Shown here piece after piece: positions 31,657 to 40,505 of a stretch of 64,000 bases of DNA. A model generated the notes under the pieces. It saw nothing but the letters and a program-made list of their open reading frames with translations, searched no databases and was not told the DNA's origin. Origin of the DNA: Mumia xiangluensis (GTDB lineage: Bacteria > Actinomycetota > Actinomycetes > Propionibacteriales > Nocardioidaceae); assembly GCF_010994095.1 (NCBI RefSeq), contig NZ_WJYO01000007.1, forward strand, positions 124,001-188,000. Reading direction: 5' to 3'. Each line of letters begins with the position of its first letter. Positions within the stretch are counted from its first letter, which is position 1. Both the position numbers and the translations under genes were made by a program.

Positions 31657-32726
31657 ACACGCTCGAGCCCACGACCACGCTCCCGGACACCGCGGTCGAA
31701 CCTGCAGTCGCCATCGAGCACCTCCAGGTTCGGATCCCGGTCGACGGCAGCCCGGCACCGGTCATCCACGACGTCACGTTGACGATCGGTCGCGGCGAGG
31801 CGGTCGGGCTGGTCGGCGAGTCGGGCTCCGGGAAGTCGATGACGGCGCGCGCGCTGATGCGCATGCTGCCCGACGGCGCCGAGGTCCACGGGGCGATCCG
31901 CTTCGAGGGCGAGGACGTCCAGGAGATGAGTCCGCGCCGGCTGCGGGCGTACAGGGCGTCGAGCATCGCGATGATCTACCAGAACCCCCACGCGCACATC
32001 AACCCGTTGCGGACCGTCGGAGACTTCCTCGTCGAGGGCCTGTGCCAGGTGCAGAAGGTCCCCCGGCGCGAGGCGGAGCAGAAGGTCGTTGCGCTCCTCG
32101 TCGCCGTCGGGATCGCCGACGGTGCCCGTCGCCTGAGCCAGTACCCGCACGAGTTGTCGGGCGGACTCCTGCAGCGCGTGATGATCGCCGCAGCTCTCGC
32201 GACCGAGCCTGACGTGATCCTTGCCGACGAGCCGACCACGGCCCTCGACGTGACCACCCAGGAGGAGGTCATCGCGATCCTGCGGGAAGCCCAGGTGCAG
32301 CGCGGCCTCTCGATCCTGCTCATCACGCACGACCTCGACCTCGCGGGGGCGGCCTGCGACCGGCTCGCCGTCATGTACGCCGGGCAGGTCGTGGAGGTCG
32401 CCGACGGCGCCGGTCTCGTCGAGCGCCCGCTGCACCCCTACTCCGCCGGACTCCTCGCTGCGCGACCCGAGATCGGGGTGCGGGCGCGGCTGCGGACGGT
32501 GCCAGGACGCCCGGCCTCCGGCTTCGAGGTCGGCGACGGGTGCGTGTTCGCCGAGCGGTGCGCGTTCGTCACCGAGCAGTGCGTGAGCGAGCGGCCGCAG
32601 CTCCGGTCGCTCGAGGGCCGTCAGGTCGCCTGCCATCGCGCCGAGGAGCTCGACGGCGTGCTCCTCCCCCTCGCCGACGGACCCGTCGGAGCCGACGCAC
32701 CCGGTCAGGACAAGGAGCCTTCATGA
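31653..32726 (+). CDS. ABC transporter ATP-binding protein (DppD/OppD type)
   Basis: This 357-residue protein starts at ATG 31653 (ATGA overlap). Walker A is GESGSGKS, the signature is LSGGLLQRVMIA, Walker B is VILADEPTTALD, and the switch His is in LLITHDLD. The C-terminal oligopeptide-transporter extension carries the expected cysteine motif (GDGCVFAERCAF, EQCVSERP), which in this family binds an iron-sulfur cluster. It powers import together with the next protein. Confidence 0.93.
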   Translation: MNTLEPTTTLPDTAVEPAVAIEHLQVRIPVDGSPAPVIHDVTLTIGRGEAVGLVGESGSGKSMTARALMRMLPDGAEVHGAIRFEGEDVQEMSPRRLRAYRASSIAMIYQNPHAHINPLRTVGDFLVEGLCQVQKVPRREAEQKVVALLVAVGIADGARRLSQYPHELSGGLLQRVMIAAALATEPDVILADEPTTALDVTTQEEVIAILREAQVQRGLSILLITHDLDLAGAACDRLAVMYAGQVVEVADGAGLVERPLHPYSAGLLAARPEIGVRARLRTVPGRPASGFEVGDGCVFAERCAFVTEQCVSERPQLRSLEGRQVACHRAEELDGVLLPLADGPVGADAPGQDKEPS

Positions 32727-33541
32727 CCACCCCACCGCAGCTCAGTGCCCGGGACCTCCGCAAGGAGTTCGGTGGCGGCCGCCGCGGCGAACCTGTCGTC
32801 GCCGTCGACGGCATCGACTTCGAGGTCGCGCGCGGCGGCGCGCTGGCGATCGTCGGCGAGTCCGGGTCGGGCAAGACCACGGTCGTCCGGATGATGGCCG
32901 GTCTGGAGACGCCGACGTCCGGAGAGCTCCTGCTCGACGGCGCTCCGCTCGTCCACTCCGGACGCGGCGCGGAGGCCCGGCTGGCGCGTGCCCGTCGGAT
33001 CCAGATGGTCTTCCAGGACCCCTACTCGTCGCTCGACCCACGGCAGACGATCGGTGACGGCCTCGCCGAGATCCTCCGACTGCACGGGATCGCCGACAGG
33101 GACGCATGCGAGGAGGTCGCCCTGACGCAGCTACGTCGGGTCGGCCTCGACCAGCGTCACCTCTCGATGCGCCCGGGAAGCCTCTCAGGAGGCCAGCGCC
33201 AGCGCGTGGCCATCGCCCGCGCCCTGGCCGTCGATCCCGAGGTCCTGATCCTCGACGAGGCCGTCGCCGCGCTCGACGTGTCCATCCAGGCCCAGATCCT
33301 GAACCTGCTGAACGACCTGCGCGCGGAGAGCGAGGTCACCTACCTCTTCGTGACGCACGATCTCGCCGTCGCGCAGCAGGTCACCGACACGGCGATCGTC
33401 ATGCACCGCGGGCGCGTGGTCGAGGAGGGCACCACCGACGCGGTGCTCACCGACCCGCAGGCCGACTACACCCGCCGCCTGCTCGACGCGGTCCCCCATC
33501 GCGGTTGGAAGCCTCGGCGCCGTCTCGCCGCCAGCGCCTGA
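32723..33541 (+). CDS. ABC transporter ATP-binding protein (DppF/OppF type)
   Basis: This 272-residue protein starts at ATG 32723 (ATGA overlap). Walker A is GESGSGKTT, the Q-loop region is QMVFQDPYSSLDPRQTI, the signature is LSGGQRQRVAIARAL, Walker B is VLILDEAVAALD (Ala replaces the usual Pro after DE) and the switch is FVTHDLAVA. It is shorter than most DppF proteins because the cysteine-bearing C-terminal extension is missing. Last gene of the transporter block. Confidence 0.92.
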   Translation: MTTPPQLSARDLRKEFGGGRRGEPVVAVDGIDFEVARGGALAIVGESGSGKTTVVRMMAGLETPTSGELLLDGAPLVHSGRGAEARLARARRIQMVFQDPYSSLDPRQTIGDGLAEILRLHGIADRDACEEVALTQLRRVGLDQRHLSMRPGSLSGGQRQRVAIARALAVDPEVLILDEAVAALDVSIQAQILNLLNDLRAESEVTYLFVTHDLAVAQQVTDTAIVMHRGRVVEEGTTDAVLTDPQADYTRRLLDAVPHRGWKPRRRLAASA

Positions 33542-33573
33542 CCGCAGTTCCCACTCGTCATTCAAGGAGATCC

Positions 33574-34983
33574 ATGGATCCGTTCAGCTCCGCCAGCGAC
33601 GTCGCGCGGTCGATCCGCGCGGGGGCCGTCAGCCCGGTCGAGGTCGTCGACCTCTACCTCGCGCGGATCGACAAGCACAACGACGCCGTCAACGCGATCG
33701 TCTGGCGCAACGACGACGAGGTCCGTCGGGCCGCCAGGGCGGCGGAGGCGGCGCTGGGCTCCGGCGGGTCGCTGCCGTTCTTCCACGGCGTGCCGATGCC
33801 GATCAAGGACCTGGTGTCGGTCGCCGGGCAGCCGAACACCCGGGGCGGGCTCGGCACGTCGACCGAGCCGCAGCCGGAGAACGACCTCGTCGTCGACCGC
33901 ATCCTCAACGCGGGCTTCCTCCTGATGGGTCGGACGAACTCGCCGGAGGGCGGGATGACCCAGGTGACCGAGAACAGCCGCTACGGCATCACCCGCAACC
34001 CGTGGAACCTCGAGCGGACCCCGGCCGGGTCCAGCGGCGGAGCCTCGGCTGCGGTCGCCGCCGGCCTGGCGCCGATCGCGAGCGCCTCTGACGGCGGGGG
34101 CTCGATCCGGATGCCCGCCGCCGCGACCGGGCTCGTCGGTCTCAAGCCGAGCCGTGCGCGCGTCCCCGCCAAGGTGCTGGGCTGGGAGCACGGCACGACC
34201 CAGGGAGTCGTCACCCGCACCGTCGAGGACGCCGCCCGGACCCTCGACTACCTGTCTGCCGAGGACCCGCTCGGGTGGTACCGCGCCCCTGCCCCCGAGC
34301 GACCGTTCGGCGAGAGCTACACCCAGGTGACCGCGCCGCTGCGGATCGGTCTGATGCTCGACGCCCCGAACGGCGTCGAGGTCGACCCGGTCTGCGCCGA
34401 GACCGCCGAGCGTACGGCCCGGCTGCTGGAGGCGGCGGGCCACCGGGTCGTCCCCGTCTCTGCGGACTTCATCAGCACCGAGGCGCTGAGGATCTACAGC
34501 CGCCAGGTGATCGCGGCCTCCCTGCACACGGTCCCGTACGACGACCCGACTCAGTCCGAGCCCTTCATCATCGCCCGTCGAAAGATGGCCGAGGAGCTTC
34601 CGTCCAGCGAGTACGCGAAGGCCGTCCTCCGGATGCACCTGGAGTGTCGCAGGATGGTGGCCCACTGGCGACGCGACTTCGACGTGCTGGTCAGCCCGAC
34701 GCTGGCCTGCCAGGTCCCGCCGGTCGGTGTGATCCTCGCCGAGGCCAACGAGCTTCTCGACGGCAGCAGTCCCCGCGAGGCGCGCATGCTGGCGTTCAAC
34801 GCGTACGCCAACATCCTCGGCCTCCCGGCGATCAGCGTGCCGGTCGGGACAGATGCCGACGGGCTCCCTGTCGGAGCCCAGATCGTCGGCTCGCCGTACG
34901 ACGAGACGACCATCCTGCGGCTCGCACAGTCTCTCGAGCAGGAGCTCGACTGGGCCAGCCGCACCCCGCCTGCCTTCAGCTGA
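33574..34983 (+). CDS. Amidase-signature family amidase
   Basis: This 469-residue protein starts at ATG 33574 with AAGGAG upstream. The Ser-cisSer-Lys triad is clear: Lys in VPMPIKDLVSVAG, cis-Ser region in ASDGGGSIRMPAAATGLVGL, and nucleophile Ser in PAGSSGGASAAVAAGL. It hydrolyses an amide to a carboxylate plus ammonia or an amine. Placed directly after a peptide-type importer and before an omega-aminotransferase, it probably opens the imported amide or lactam. The exact substrate is unknown. Confidence 0.93.
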   Translation: MDPFSSASDVARSIRAGAVSPVEVVDLYLARIDKHNDAVNAIVWRNDDEVRRAARAAEAALGSGGSLPFFHGVPMPIKDLVSVAGQPNTRGGLGTSTEPQPENDLVVDRILNAGFLLMGRTNSPEGGMTQVTENSRYGITRNPWNLERTPAGSSGGASAAVAAGLAPIASASDGGGSIRMPAAATGLVGLKPSRARVPAKVLGWEHGTTQGVVTRTVEDAARTLDYLSAEDPLGWYRAPAPERPFGESYTQVTAPLRIGLMLDAPNGVEVDPVCAETAERTARLLEAAGHRVVPVSADFISTEALRIYSRQVIAASLHTVPYDDPTQSEPFIIARRKMAEELPSSEYAKAVLRMHLECRRMVAHWRRDFDVLVSPTLACQVPPVGVILAEANELLDGSSPREARMLAFNAYANILGLPAISVPVGTDADGLPVGAQIVGSPYDETTILRLAQSLEQELDWASRTPPAFS

Positions 34984-35025
34984 CTCCGACCACCGCAGAC
35001 CATCCCCAACCAGAGGAGCGAACGC

Positions 35026-35457
35026 ATGGCACTCACCGCTGACGACAAGGTCGAGATCTGGGAGCTGTACTACCAGTACAACTTCACCGTCGACATCCTC
35101 GGCGACTCCGAGAAGATGACGGAGTTCTTCGTCGAGGACTGCTCGTACGACCACTACCGGTTCCCCGAGCTCGTGGTCGGCAAGGCGGCCATCCAGGGCT
35201 TCATGCAGCAGGCGATCGATGCCCAGGCCGGCGGCTTCAAGCATCTCAACGACAACATCATCATCACCGAGACCCCCGACGGTCCGGAGGACGCCACGGG
35301 CGTCGCCTACATCGTCACGATCGACGGCCGGGACCTCGCCGCGCCGCGTGTGGACCGTTCCTCGATGTACCGCGACATCCTGCGGAAGACCGACGACGGC
35401 TGGAAGTTCGTCCAGCGCAAGGTGATCGGCGACGTCGTCAAGGAGTTCCGGTCCTGA
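35026..35457 (+). CDS. SnoaL/NTF2-like cone-fold protein
   Basis: This 143-residue protein starts at ATG 35026 behind GAGGAG. The SnoaL-like domain is seen as DKVEIWELYYQYNFTVDILG, FVEDCSYDHYRFPELVVG and GWKFVQRKVIGD. Members include isomerases, dehydratases and hydrolases as well as non-enzymatic binding proteins. It overlaps the reductase gene by one base (TGATG), so it takes part in the same pathway. Its step in that pathway cannot be assigned. Confidence 0.85.
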   Translation: MALTADDKVEIWELYYQYNFTVDILGDSEKMTEFFVEDCSYDHYRFPELVVGKAAIQGFMQQAIDAQAGGFKHLNDNIIITETPDGPEDATGVAYIVTIDGRDLAAPRVDRSSMYRDILRKTDDGWKFVQRKVIGDVVKEFRS

Positions 35458-36461
35458 TGTCGCTCTCGTCCCGTGCCGTCCTGCTCGCCCGTCGTCCCGC
35501 GGGGGTGCCCGCCCTGACGGACTTCGCCCTCGGTGACCTCGACGTACCCGATCCGGGGCAGGACGAGGTCGTCGTCGAGAACCACTTCCTCTCCGTGGAT
35601 CCCGGCCAACGCGGGCTGATGAACGGCGGCAGCTCCTACGTCACGACCTACCAGGTCGGCGAGCCCGTCACCGGCCGCGCGGTCGGCCAGGTCGTCGCCT
35701 CGCGTGACCCCCGGTTCCCCGAGGGCAGCCACGTGTTCCACCGGGTCGGATGGCGCCAGCACTCGCTCGTGCCGACGTCCGCCGTGCGGGCGATCGACGT
35801 CACGCGGGCGCCGGAGTCGTCGTACCTGGGTGTGATGGGCCACCCCGGCCTCACCTCCTGGCTGGGCGTCACGCTCGTCGGCGACGTGCAGCCCGGTGAC
35901 GTCGTGCTGGTGACGAGCGCCGCCGGCGCAGTCGGTGCCGCTGCCGGCCAGCTGGCCCTGGCCCGGGGCGCGAGCCGCGTCATCGGATCGGTCGGCTCGG
36001 CCGAGAAGGCCACCTACGTCACCGAGAAGCTCGGCTTCACCGACGCCTTCGTCTACAAGGAGACGTCGGTCGCCGACTACCTCGCGGACCAGGTCCCGAG
36101 CGGGGTCGACGTCGTCTTCGACAACGTCGGCGGCGCCCAGCTCGACCAGGCCATGGCCGCGATGCGCCCGCACGGCCGGCTCGCGCTCTGCGGCTCGATC
36201 TCGACCTACAACGGAGAGCCGTACACGCTGCAGAACACCGGCCTCCTCCTCTCCCAGCGCCTGCGTGCAGAGGGCTTCCTCGTCTTCGACCACGAGGACA
36301 AGTGGGACCGGTTCCACGCCGAGATGGCCGATCACCTCACCGCCGGCCGGGTCAGTGTCGAGGAGACCCACTACCGCGGTCTCGACGCCGTACCGGAGGC
36401 GTTCCTCAGCCTGTTCAACGGTGCCTCGACCGGGAAGGTGCTCGTGGACATCCGTCCGTGA
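35457..36461 (+). CDS. NADP-dependent MDR reductase (CurA / 2-alkenal reductase type)
   Basis: This 334-residue protein starts at ATG 35457. It belongs to the zinc-free MDR branch: ENHFLSVDPGQRGLM near the N-terminus, GHPGLTSWLGVTLVGDVQPG, the nucleotide fold VTSAAGAVGAAAGQLALARG, and VDVVFDNVGGAQLDQAMAAM. Relatives reduce alpha,beta-unsaturated ketones or aldehydes with NADPH. In this operon it may reduce an unsaturated intermediate before or after the amidase; this is speculative. Confidence 0.88.
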   Translation: MSLSSRAVLLARRPAGVPALTDFALGDLDVPDPGQDEVVVENHFLSVDPGQRGLMNGGSSYVTTYQVGEPVTGRAVGQVVASRDPRFPEGSHVFHRVGWRQHSLVPTSAVRAIDVTRAPESSYLGVMGHPGLTSWLGVTLVGDVQPGDVVLVTSAAGAVGAAAGQLALARGASRVIGSVGSAEKATYVTEKLGFTDAFVYKETSVADYLADQVPSGVDVVFDNVGGAQLDQAMAAMRPHGRLALCGSISTYNGEPYTLQNTGLLLSQRLRAEGFLVFDHEDKWDRFHAEMADHLTAGRVSVEETHYRGLDAVPEAFLSLFNGASTGKVLVDIRP

Positions 36462-36517
36462 GGCCGCTTCACCCACCGCTCCACACTCACGACAGCCATG
36501 ATCCGACAGGAGTAGTC

Positions 36518-37852
36518 ATGTCCCTCCCCGCGCAGAAGCGCATCCTCGCCACGGCCGTGCCCGGCCCGAAGTCGACGAAGCTGCACCAGCAGCGAACCGA
36601 GGAGATCGCCGCCGGGTTCGGCGTCACCTTGCCGGTCTTCGTCGAGGAGGCGGGTGGGGGCATCATCGTCGACGTCGACGGCAACCACCTGATCGATCTC
36701 GCAGCCGGCATCGCCGTCACCAGCGTGGGCGCTTCGCACCCGGACGTCGTCGCAGCCGTGAAGGAGCAGGCCGAGCGCTTCACGCACACCTGCTTCATGG
36801 TCACCGAGTACGAGCCTGCGGTGGACGTCGCCGCCACGCTCAACCGGATCACCCCCGGGGACCACGAGAAGCGCACTGCGCTCTTCACCACGGGCGCGGA
36901 GGCCGTCGAGAACGCGATCAAGATCTCCCGTGCCTACACCGGGCGCAGCGCCGTCGTCGTCCTCACGCACGCCTACCACGGGCGAACCCTTCTCACGATG
37001 AGCATGACCGGCAAGAACGTTCCGTACAGGGACGGGTTCGGCCCGTACGCGCCCGAGGTCTACAAGGTGCCCTCGCCGTACCCGTACCGCTGGATCAGCG
37101 GCGCGGAGTCGGCAGGCGACGACGCGTACGACCTGCTGGTCGAGACCGTCACCAGCCAGATCGGTGCCCACAACGTCGCCGCGATCATCGTCGAGCCGAT
37201 CCAGGGCGAAGGCGGCTTCATCGTCCCGCCCGAGGGCTACCTGTCCCGGGTCGCCGCGTTCGCCCGCGAGCACGGCATCGTGTTCGTCGCCGATGAGATC
37301 CAGGCCGGTCTGGGGCGGACCGGCGCGATGTTCGCCGTCGACCACGAAGGCGTCGTCCCGGACCTGATCACGACGGCGAAGGCGCTCGGCGGAGGACTTC
37401 CCATCTCGGCCGTCACCGGACGTGCGGAGATCATGGACGCCGTCGGGCCGGGACGACTCGGCGGGACCTACGCCGCCAACCCGATCGCCTGCGCGGCCGC
37501 CCGTGCAGCGCTCCAGGTCATCGAGCGCGACGACCTGCCGGCCAAGGCGCGTCGCATCGAGGAGATCGTGCGGCCGCGTCTGGAGGCACTGACCGGCGAC
37601 GACTCGTACGTCGGCGAGGTGCGCGGTCGTGGCGCGATGCTGGCCATGGAGTTCGTCGAGCCCGGCACGACGAACCCTGCGCCGGAAGCAGCCAAGAAGG
37701 TCGCGGACTACGCCAACAGCCAGGGCGTCCTCACGCTCACCTGCGGAACGTTCGGCAACGTCATCCGGCTGCTGCCGCCGCTCGTGATCGGAGAAGACCT
37801 CCTCGCCGAGGCCGTGTCCGTGCTCGAGGACGCCGTCGAGGCTCTTGCGTGA
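36518..37852 (+). CDS. gabT: 4-aminobutyrate / 5-aminovalerate-type aminotransferase
   Basis: This 444-residue protein starts at ATG 36518, with ACAGGAG eight bases upstream. It is a class III aminotransferase: GNHLIDLAAGIAVTSVGASH, TTGAEAVENAIKISRAYTGR, FVADEIQAGLGRTGAMFAVD (cofactor Asp) and the PLP lysine in TTAKALGGGLPISAV. The family transfers the omega-amino group of 4-aminobutyrate or 5-aminovalerate to 2-oxoglutarate. The presence of glutaryl-CoA dehydrogenase later in the operon favours a C5 substrate. Confidence 0.92.
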   Translation: MSLPAQKRILATAVPGPKSTKLHQQRTEEIAAGFGVTLPVFVEEAGGGIIVDVDGNHLIDLAAGIAVTSVGASHPDVVAAVKEQAERFTHTCFMVTEYEPAVDVAATLNRITPGDHEKRTALFTTGAEAVENAIKISRAYTGRSAVVVLTHAYHGRTLLTMSMTGKNVPYRDGFGPYAPEVYKVPSPYPYRWISGAESAGDDAYDLLVETVTSQIGAHNVAAIIVEPIQGEGGFIVPPEGYLSRVAAFAREHGIVFVADEIQAGLGRTGAMFAVDHEGVVPDLITTAKALGGGLPISAVTGRAEIMDAVGPGRLGGTYAANPIACAAARAALQVIERDDLPAKARRIEEIVRPRLEALTGDDSYVGEVRGRGAMLAMEFVEPGTTNPAPEAAKKVADYANSQGVLTLTCGTFGNVIRLLPPLVIGEDLLAEAVSVLEDAVEALA

Positions 37853-39345
37853 CCGCCACGGTCAGCTTCCGACCGGCGACCGGTGAGCGGGCAGGCTCGG
37901 TACGCGACAGCCTCCCACCCGAGGTTTCCACCGCGGTGGATCGAGCAGCTGCCGCTGCACCCGTGATCTCAGCGACGTCCCCGCGCGAACGGCAGGTGTG
38001 GCTCGAGGCCATTGCCCAGACGCTGCTCGACCACCGCGACGAGCTGGTACGACTGGCCGACTGCGAGACAGCGCTCGGCCGCCCGCGGCTCACCGGAGAG
38101 GTCGAGCGGGCCGCGGCGCAGCTGCGCTTCTACGCCGAGGTCGCCGTCGAGGGGTCGTTCCTCGACCTGACCGTCGACCACGCCTCGGGGACGGCGCCCG
38201 GCCTTGTCCGCCTCAAGCAGCCACTGGGGCCGGTGGCGGTCTTCGGCGCGAGCAACTTCCCCTTCGCGTTCGGCGTGCTCGGCAACGACACCGCCTCAGC
38301 CCTGGCAGCCGGCTGCCCGGTCGTCGCCAAGGCGCACCCCGCGCACGTGCTGCTGTGCGCGCGGCTGGGCGACCTGGCGGTCGAGGCACTCGCCGCGGCC
38401 GGAGCCCCGGCCGGCACCTTCGGCCAGGTCGTCGGATTCGACGCGGGCGTCCAGCTGGTGCGAGAACCAGCGGTCCGGGCGGTCGGCTTCACCGGCTCGC
38501 AGGCCGGGGGGATGGCGTTGTGGCGGCTCGCCAACGAGCGCGAGGTCGTGATCCCGGTGTACGCCGAGATGGGCACCGTGAACCCGGTCGTGATGACGCC
38601 GGGGTCGCTCGTCCGGACGTCTGACATCGCCTCCGGTTTCGTCGGCTCGTTCACACTCGGCTCCGGACAGTTCTGCACGAAGCCGGGCCTGCTGCTCGCG
38701 CCCGCGGGGCACGGCGTCGCGACCGCGGTGGCGGAAGCACTGGCAGCCACCTCCCCCGCTGCGACCATGCTGACGCGAGGGATCGCCGACGCCGCCGGCG
38801 CCGGTGTCTCCGCGCTGGTGGAGGCCGGCGCGGAGGTCGTCGCCCGTGTCGAGGGGGGCGGCGAAGGGTGGTCTGCAGACTCGGTCGTCCTCGCCGCTCC
38901 GAGCGCCGCGTTGCACGCCGGCAGCCGACTTCTGGAGGAGTGCTTCGGCCCGGTCGCCGTGGTCGTCGAGTACGCGACGGTCGCGGAGGCCGTCTCCGTG
39001 CTCGGCCTGCTCCAGGGAAGTCTCACGGCGACAGTCGTCACCGACGGGACGGAGGACGATCCGGATGCCGCCCCACTGGTCACGGCTCTCGCGCGCAACG
39101 CCGGCCGGGTCACGGTGAACGACTGGCCCACCGGGGTGGCGTGGACCTGGGCGCAGCAGCACGGCGGGCCGTGGCCTGCCACCTCCGCGCCGGCGAGCAC
39201 GTCCGTCGGTGCCGCTGCGCTCGACCGCTTCGTCCGCCCGGTGAGCTACCAGTCTGTGCCGGATCCGTGGCTGCCTGCGCCTGCGCGCACCAGCGACCCC
39301 TGGCAGCTGCCGCGACGCGTCGACGGCAGGCTCGAGCTCGGATGA
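37849..39345 (+). CDS. Aldehyde dehydrogenase (NADP+), 2-oxoglutarate-semialdehyde dehydrogenase type
   Basis: This 498-residue protein starts at GTG 37849, overlapping the aminotransferase stop (GTGA). The distinctive KGSADH-type motifs are VFGASNFPFAFGVLGNDTAS, AAGCPVVAKAHPAH, the catalytic Glu in PVYAEMGTVNPVV and the catalytic Cys in LGSGQFCTKPGL. This subgroup oxidises C5 semialdehydes such as 2-oxoglutarate semialdehyde. Here it should take the product of the aminotransferase, perhaps glutarate semialdehyde to glutarate. Confidence 0.9.
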   Translation: MTATVSFRPATGERAGSVRDSLPPEVSTAVDRAAAAAPVISATSPRERQVWLEAIAQTLLDHRDELVRLADCETALGRPRLTGEVERAAAQLRFYAEVAVEGSFLDLTVDHASGTAPGLVRLKQPLGPVAVFGASNFPFAFGVLGNDTASALAAGCPVVAKAHPAHVLLCARLGDLAVEALAAAGAPAGTFGQVVGFDAGVQLVREPAVRAVGFTGSQAGGMALWRLANEREVVIPVYAEMGTVNPVVMTPGSLVRTSDIASGFVGSFTLGSGQFCTKPGLLLAPAGHGVATAVAEALAATSPAATMLTRGIADAAGAGVSALVEAGAEVVARVEGGGEGWSADSVVLAAPSAALHAGSRLLEECFGPVAVVVEYATVAEAVSVLGLLQGSLTATVVTDGTEDDPDAAPLVTALARNAGRVTVNDWPTGVAWTWAQQHGGPWPATSAPASTSVGAAALDRFVRPVSYQSVPDPWLPAPARTSDPWQLPRRVDGRLELG

Positions 39346-40505
39346 CGGGGCCGCTCGACGGCGTGCTGGTCGCCGACTTCTCCCGCGTTCTCGCCGGACC
39401 GCTGGCCTCGGCGATGCTGGCCGACCTCGGCGCCACCGTCGTGAAGGTCGAACGCCCCGGCACCGGCGACGACACCCGCTCATGGGGGCCTCCGTGGGTC
39501 GACCAGCCGGGAGGTACGGCGTCGTACTTCCACGCAGCCAACCGCTCGAAGAGGTCGGTGACCCTCGACCTCGCTGATCCGGTGGACCGGGACCTCGCTG
39601 CCCGACTCGCGGCGCGCGCCGACGTGCTCGTCGAGAACTTCAAGTCCGGGACGCTCGCCAGGCACGGCCTCGGATACGACCAGGTCGCCGCCACCAACCC
39701 CGGCGTCGTCTACTGCTCCGTGACAGGGTTCGGCTCCGCCGGCGGGGCCGACCTGCCCGGGTACGACTTCCTCGTCCAGGCCGTCGGCGGTCTGATGAGC
39801 ATCACCGGTGCTGCCGACGCGGAGCCGACGAAGGTCGGGGTCGCGGTGGTCGACGTGCTCACGTCGAAGGACGCCACGATCGGGATCCTTGCCGCGCTGC
39901 GGGCGCGGGACGTGACGGGACACGGCCAGCACGTGGAGGTGAATCTCTTGTCGAGCCTTCTGGGTTCCTTGGCCAACCAGGCCAGCTCCTACCTGCTCAC
40001 CGGACAAGCGCCCGACCGGATGGGCAACGCCCATCCCTCGATCGCGCCGTACCAGCTGCTGCGCTGCAGCGACACCCAGCTCGCCGTCGCTTGCGGCAAC
40101 GACGGCCAGTTCGGTCGGCTGGCCGCGGCGATCGACGCCCCCGTGCTGGCGCTGGACCGGCGCTTCGCGACCAATGCAGCGCGGGTGGAGAACCGACCGC
40201 AGCTGGTCGCGGCCCTCGAGGCACGCCTGACGACCGCCTCCGCAGAGCACTGGGCCTCGGTGCTCACGGACGTCGGGGTCCCCGCGGGGAAGGTCGGCGA
40301 TCTCGGCGATGCGATCGCGCTCGCCGAGCGCCTGGGCCTCGAACCCACCGTCGCCGTCGGGGCTGGCGCACCGGCCCAGGTCCGGCATCCGGTCACGTAC
40401 TCCCGCACCCCCGTCACTGACTACCGTCCCCCGCCACGTCTGGGACAGCACGACCAAGAAGTTCGCTGCTGGCTGGCCGATCACCCGAAGGAGAACCTCA
40501 CATGA
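39342..40505 (+). CDS. CaiB/BaiF-family (class III) CoA transferase
   Basis: This 387-residue protein starts at ATG 39342 (ATGA overlap). Family motifs include VLVADFSRVLAGPLASAMLA, LGATVVKVERPGTGDDTRSW, RSKRSVTLDL (SKRS), and the catalytic Asp in VVDVLTSKDATIGILAAL. These enzymes move CoA between carboxylates. Next to glutaryl-CoA dehydrogenase it should activate glutarate, as its relatives do in glutarate catabolism. The CoA donor is unknown. Confidence 0.92.
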   Translation: MTGPLDGVLVADFSRVLAGPLASAMLADLGATVVKVERPGTGDDTRSWGPPWVDQPGGTASYFHAANRSKRSVTLDLADPVDRDLAARLAARADVLVENFKSGTLARHGLGYDQVAATNPGVVYCSVTGFGSAGGADLPGYDFLVQAVGGLMSITGAADAEPTKVGVAVVDVLTSKDATIGILAALRARDVTGHGQHVEVNLLSSLLGSLANQASSYLLTGQAPDRMGNAHPSIAPYQLLRCSDTQLAVACGNDGQFGRLAAAIDAPVLALDRRFATNAARVENRPQLVAALEARLTTASAEHWASVLTDVGVPAGKVGDLGDAIALAERLGLEPTVAVGAGAPAQVRHPVTYSRTPVTDYRPPPRLGQHDQEVRCWLADHPKENLT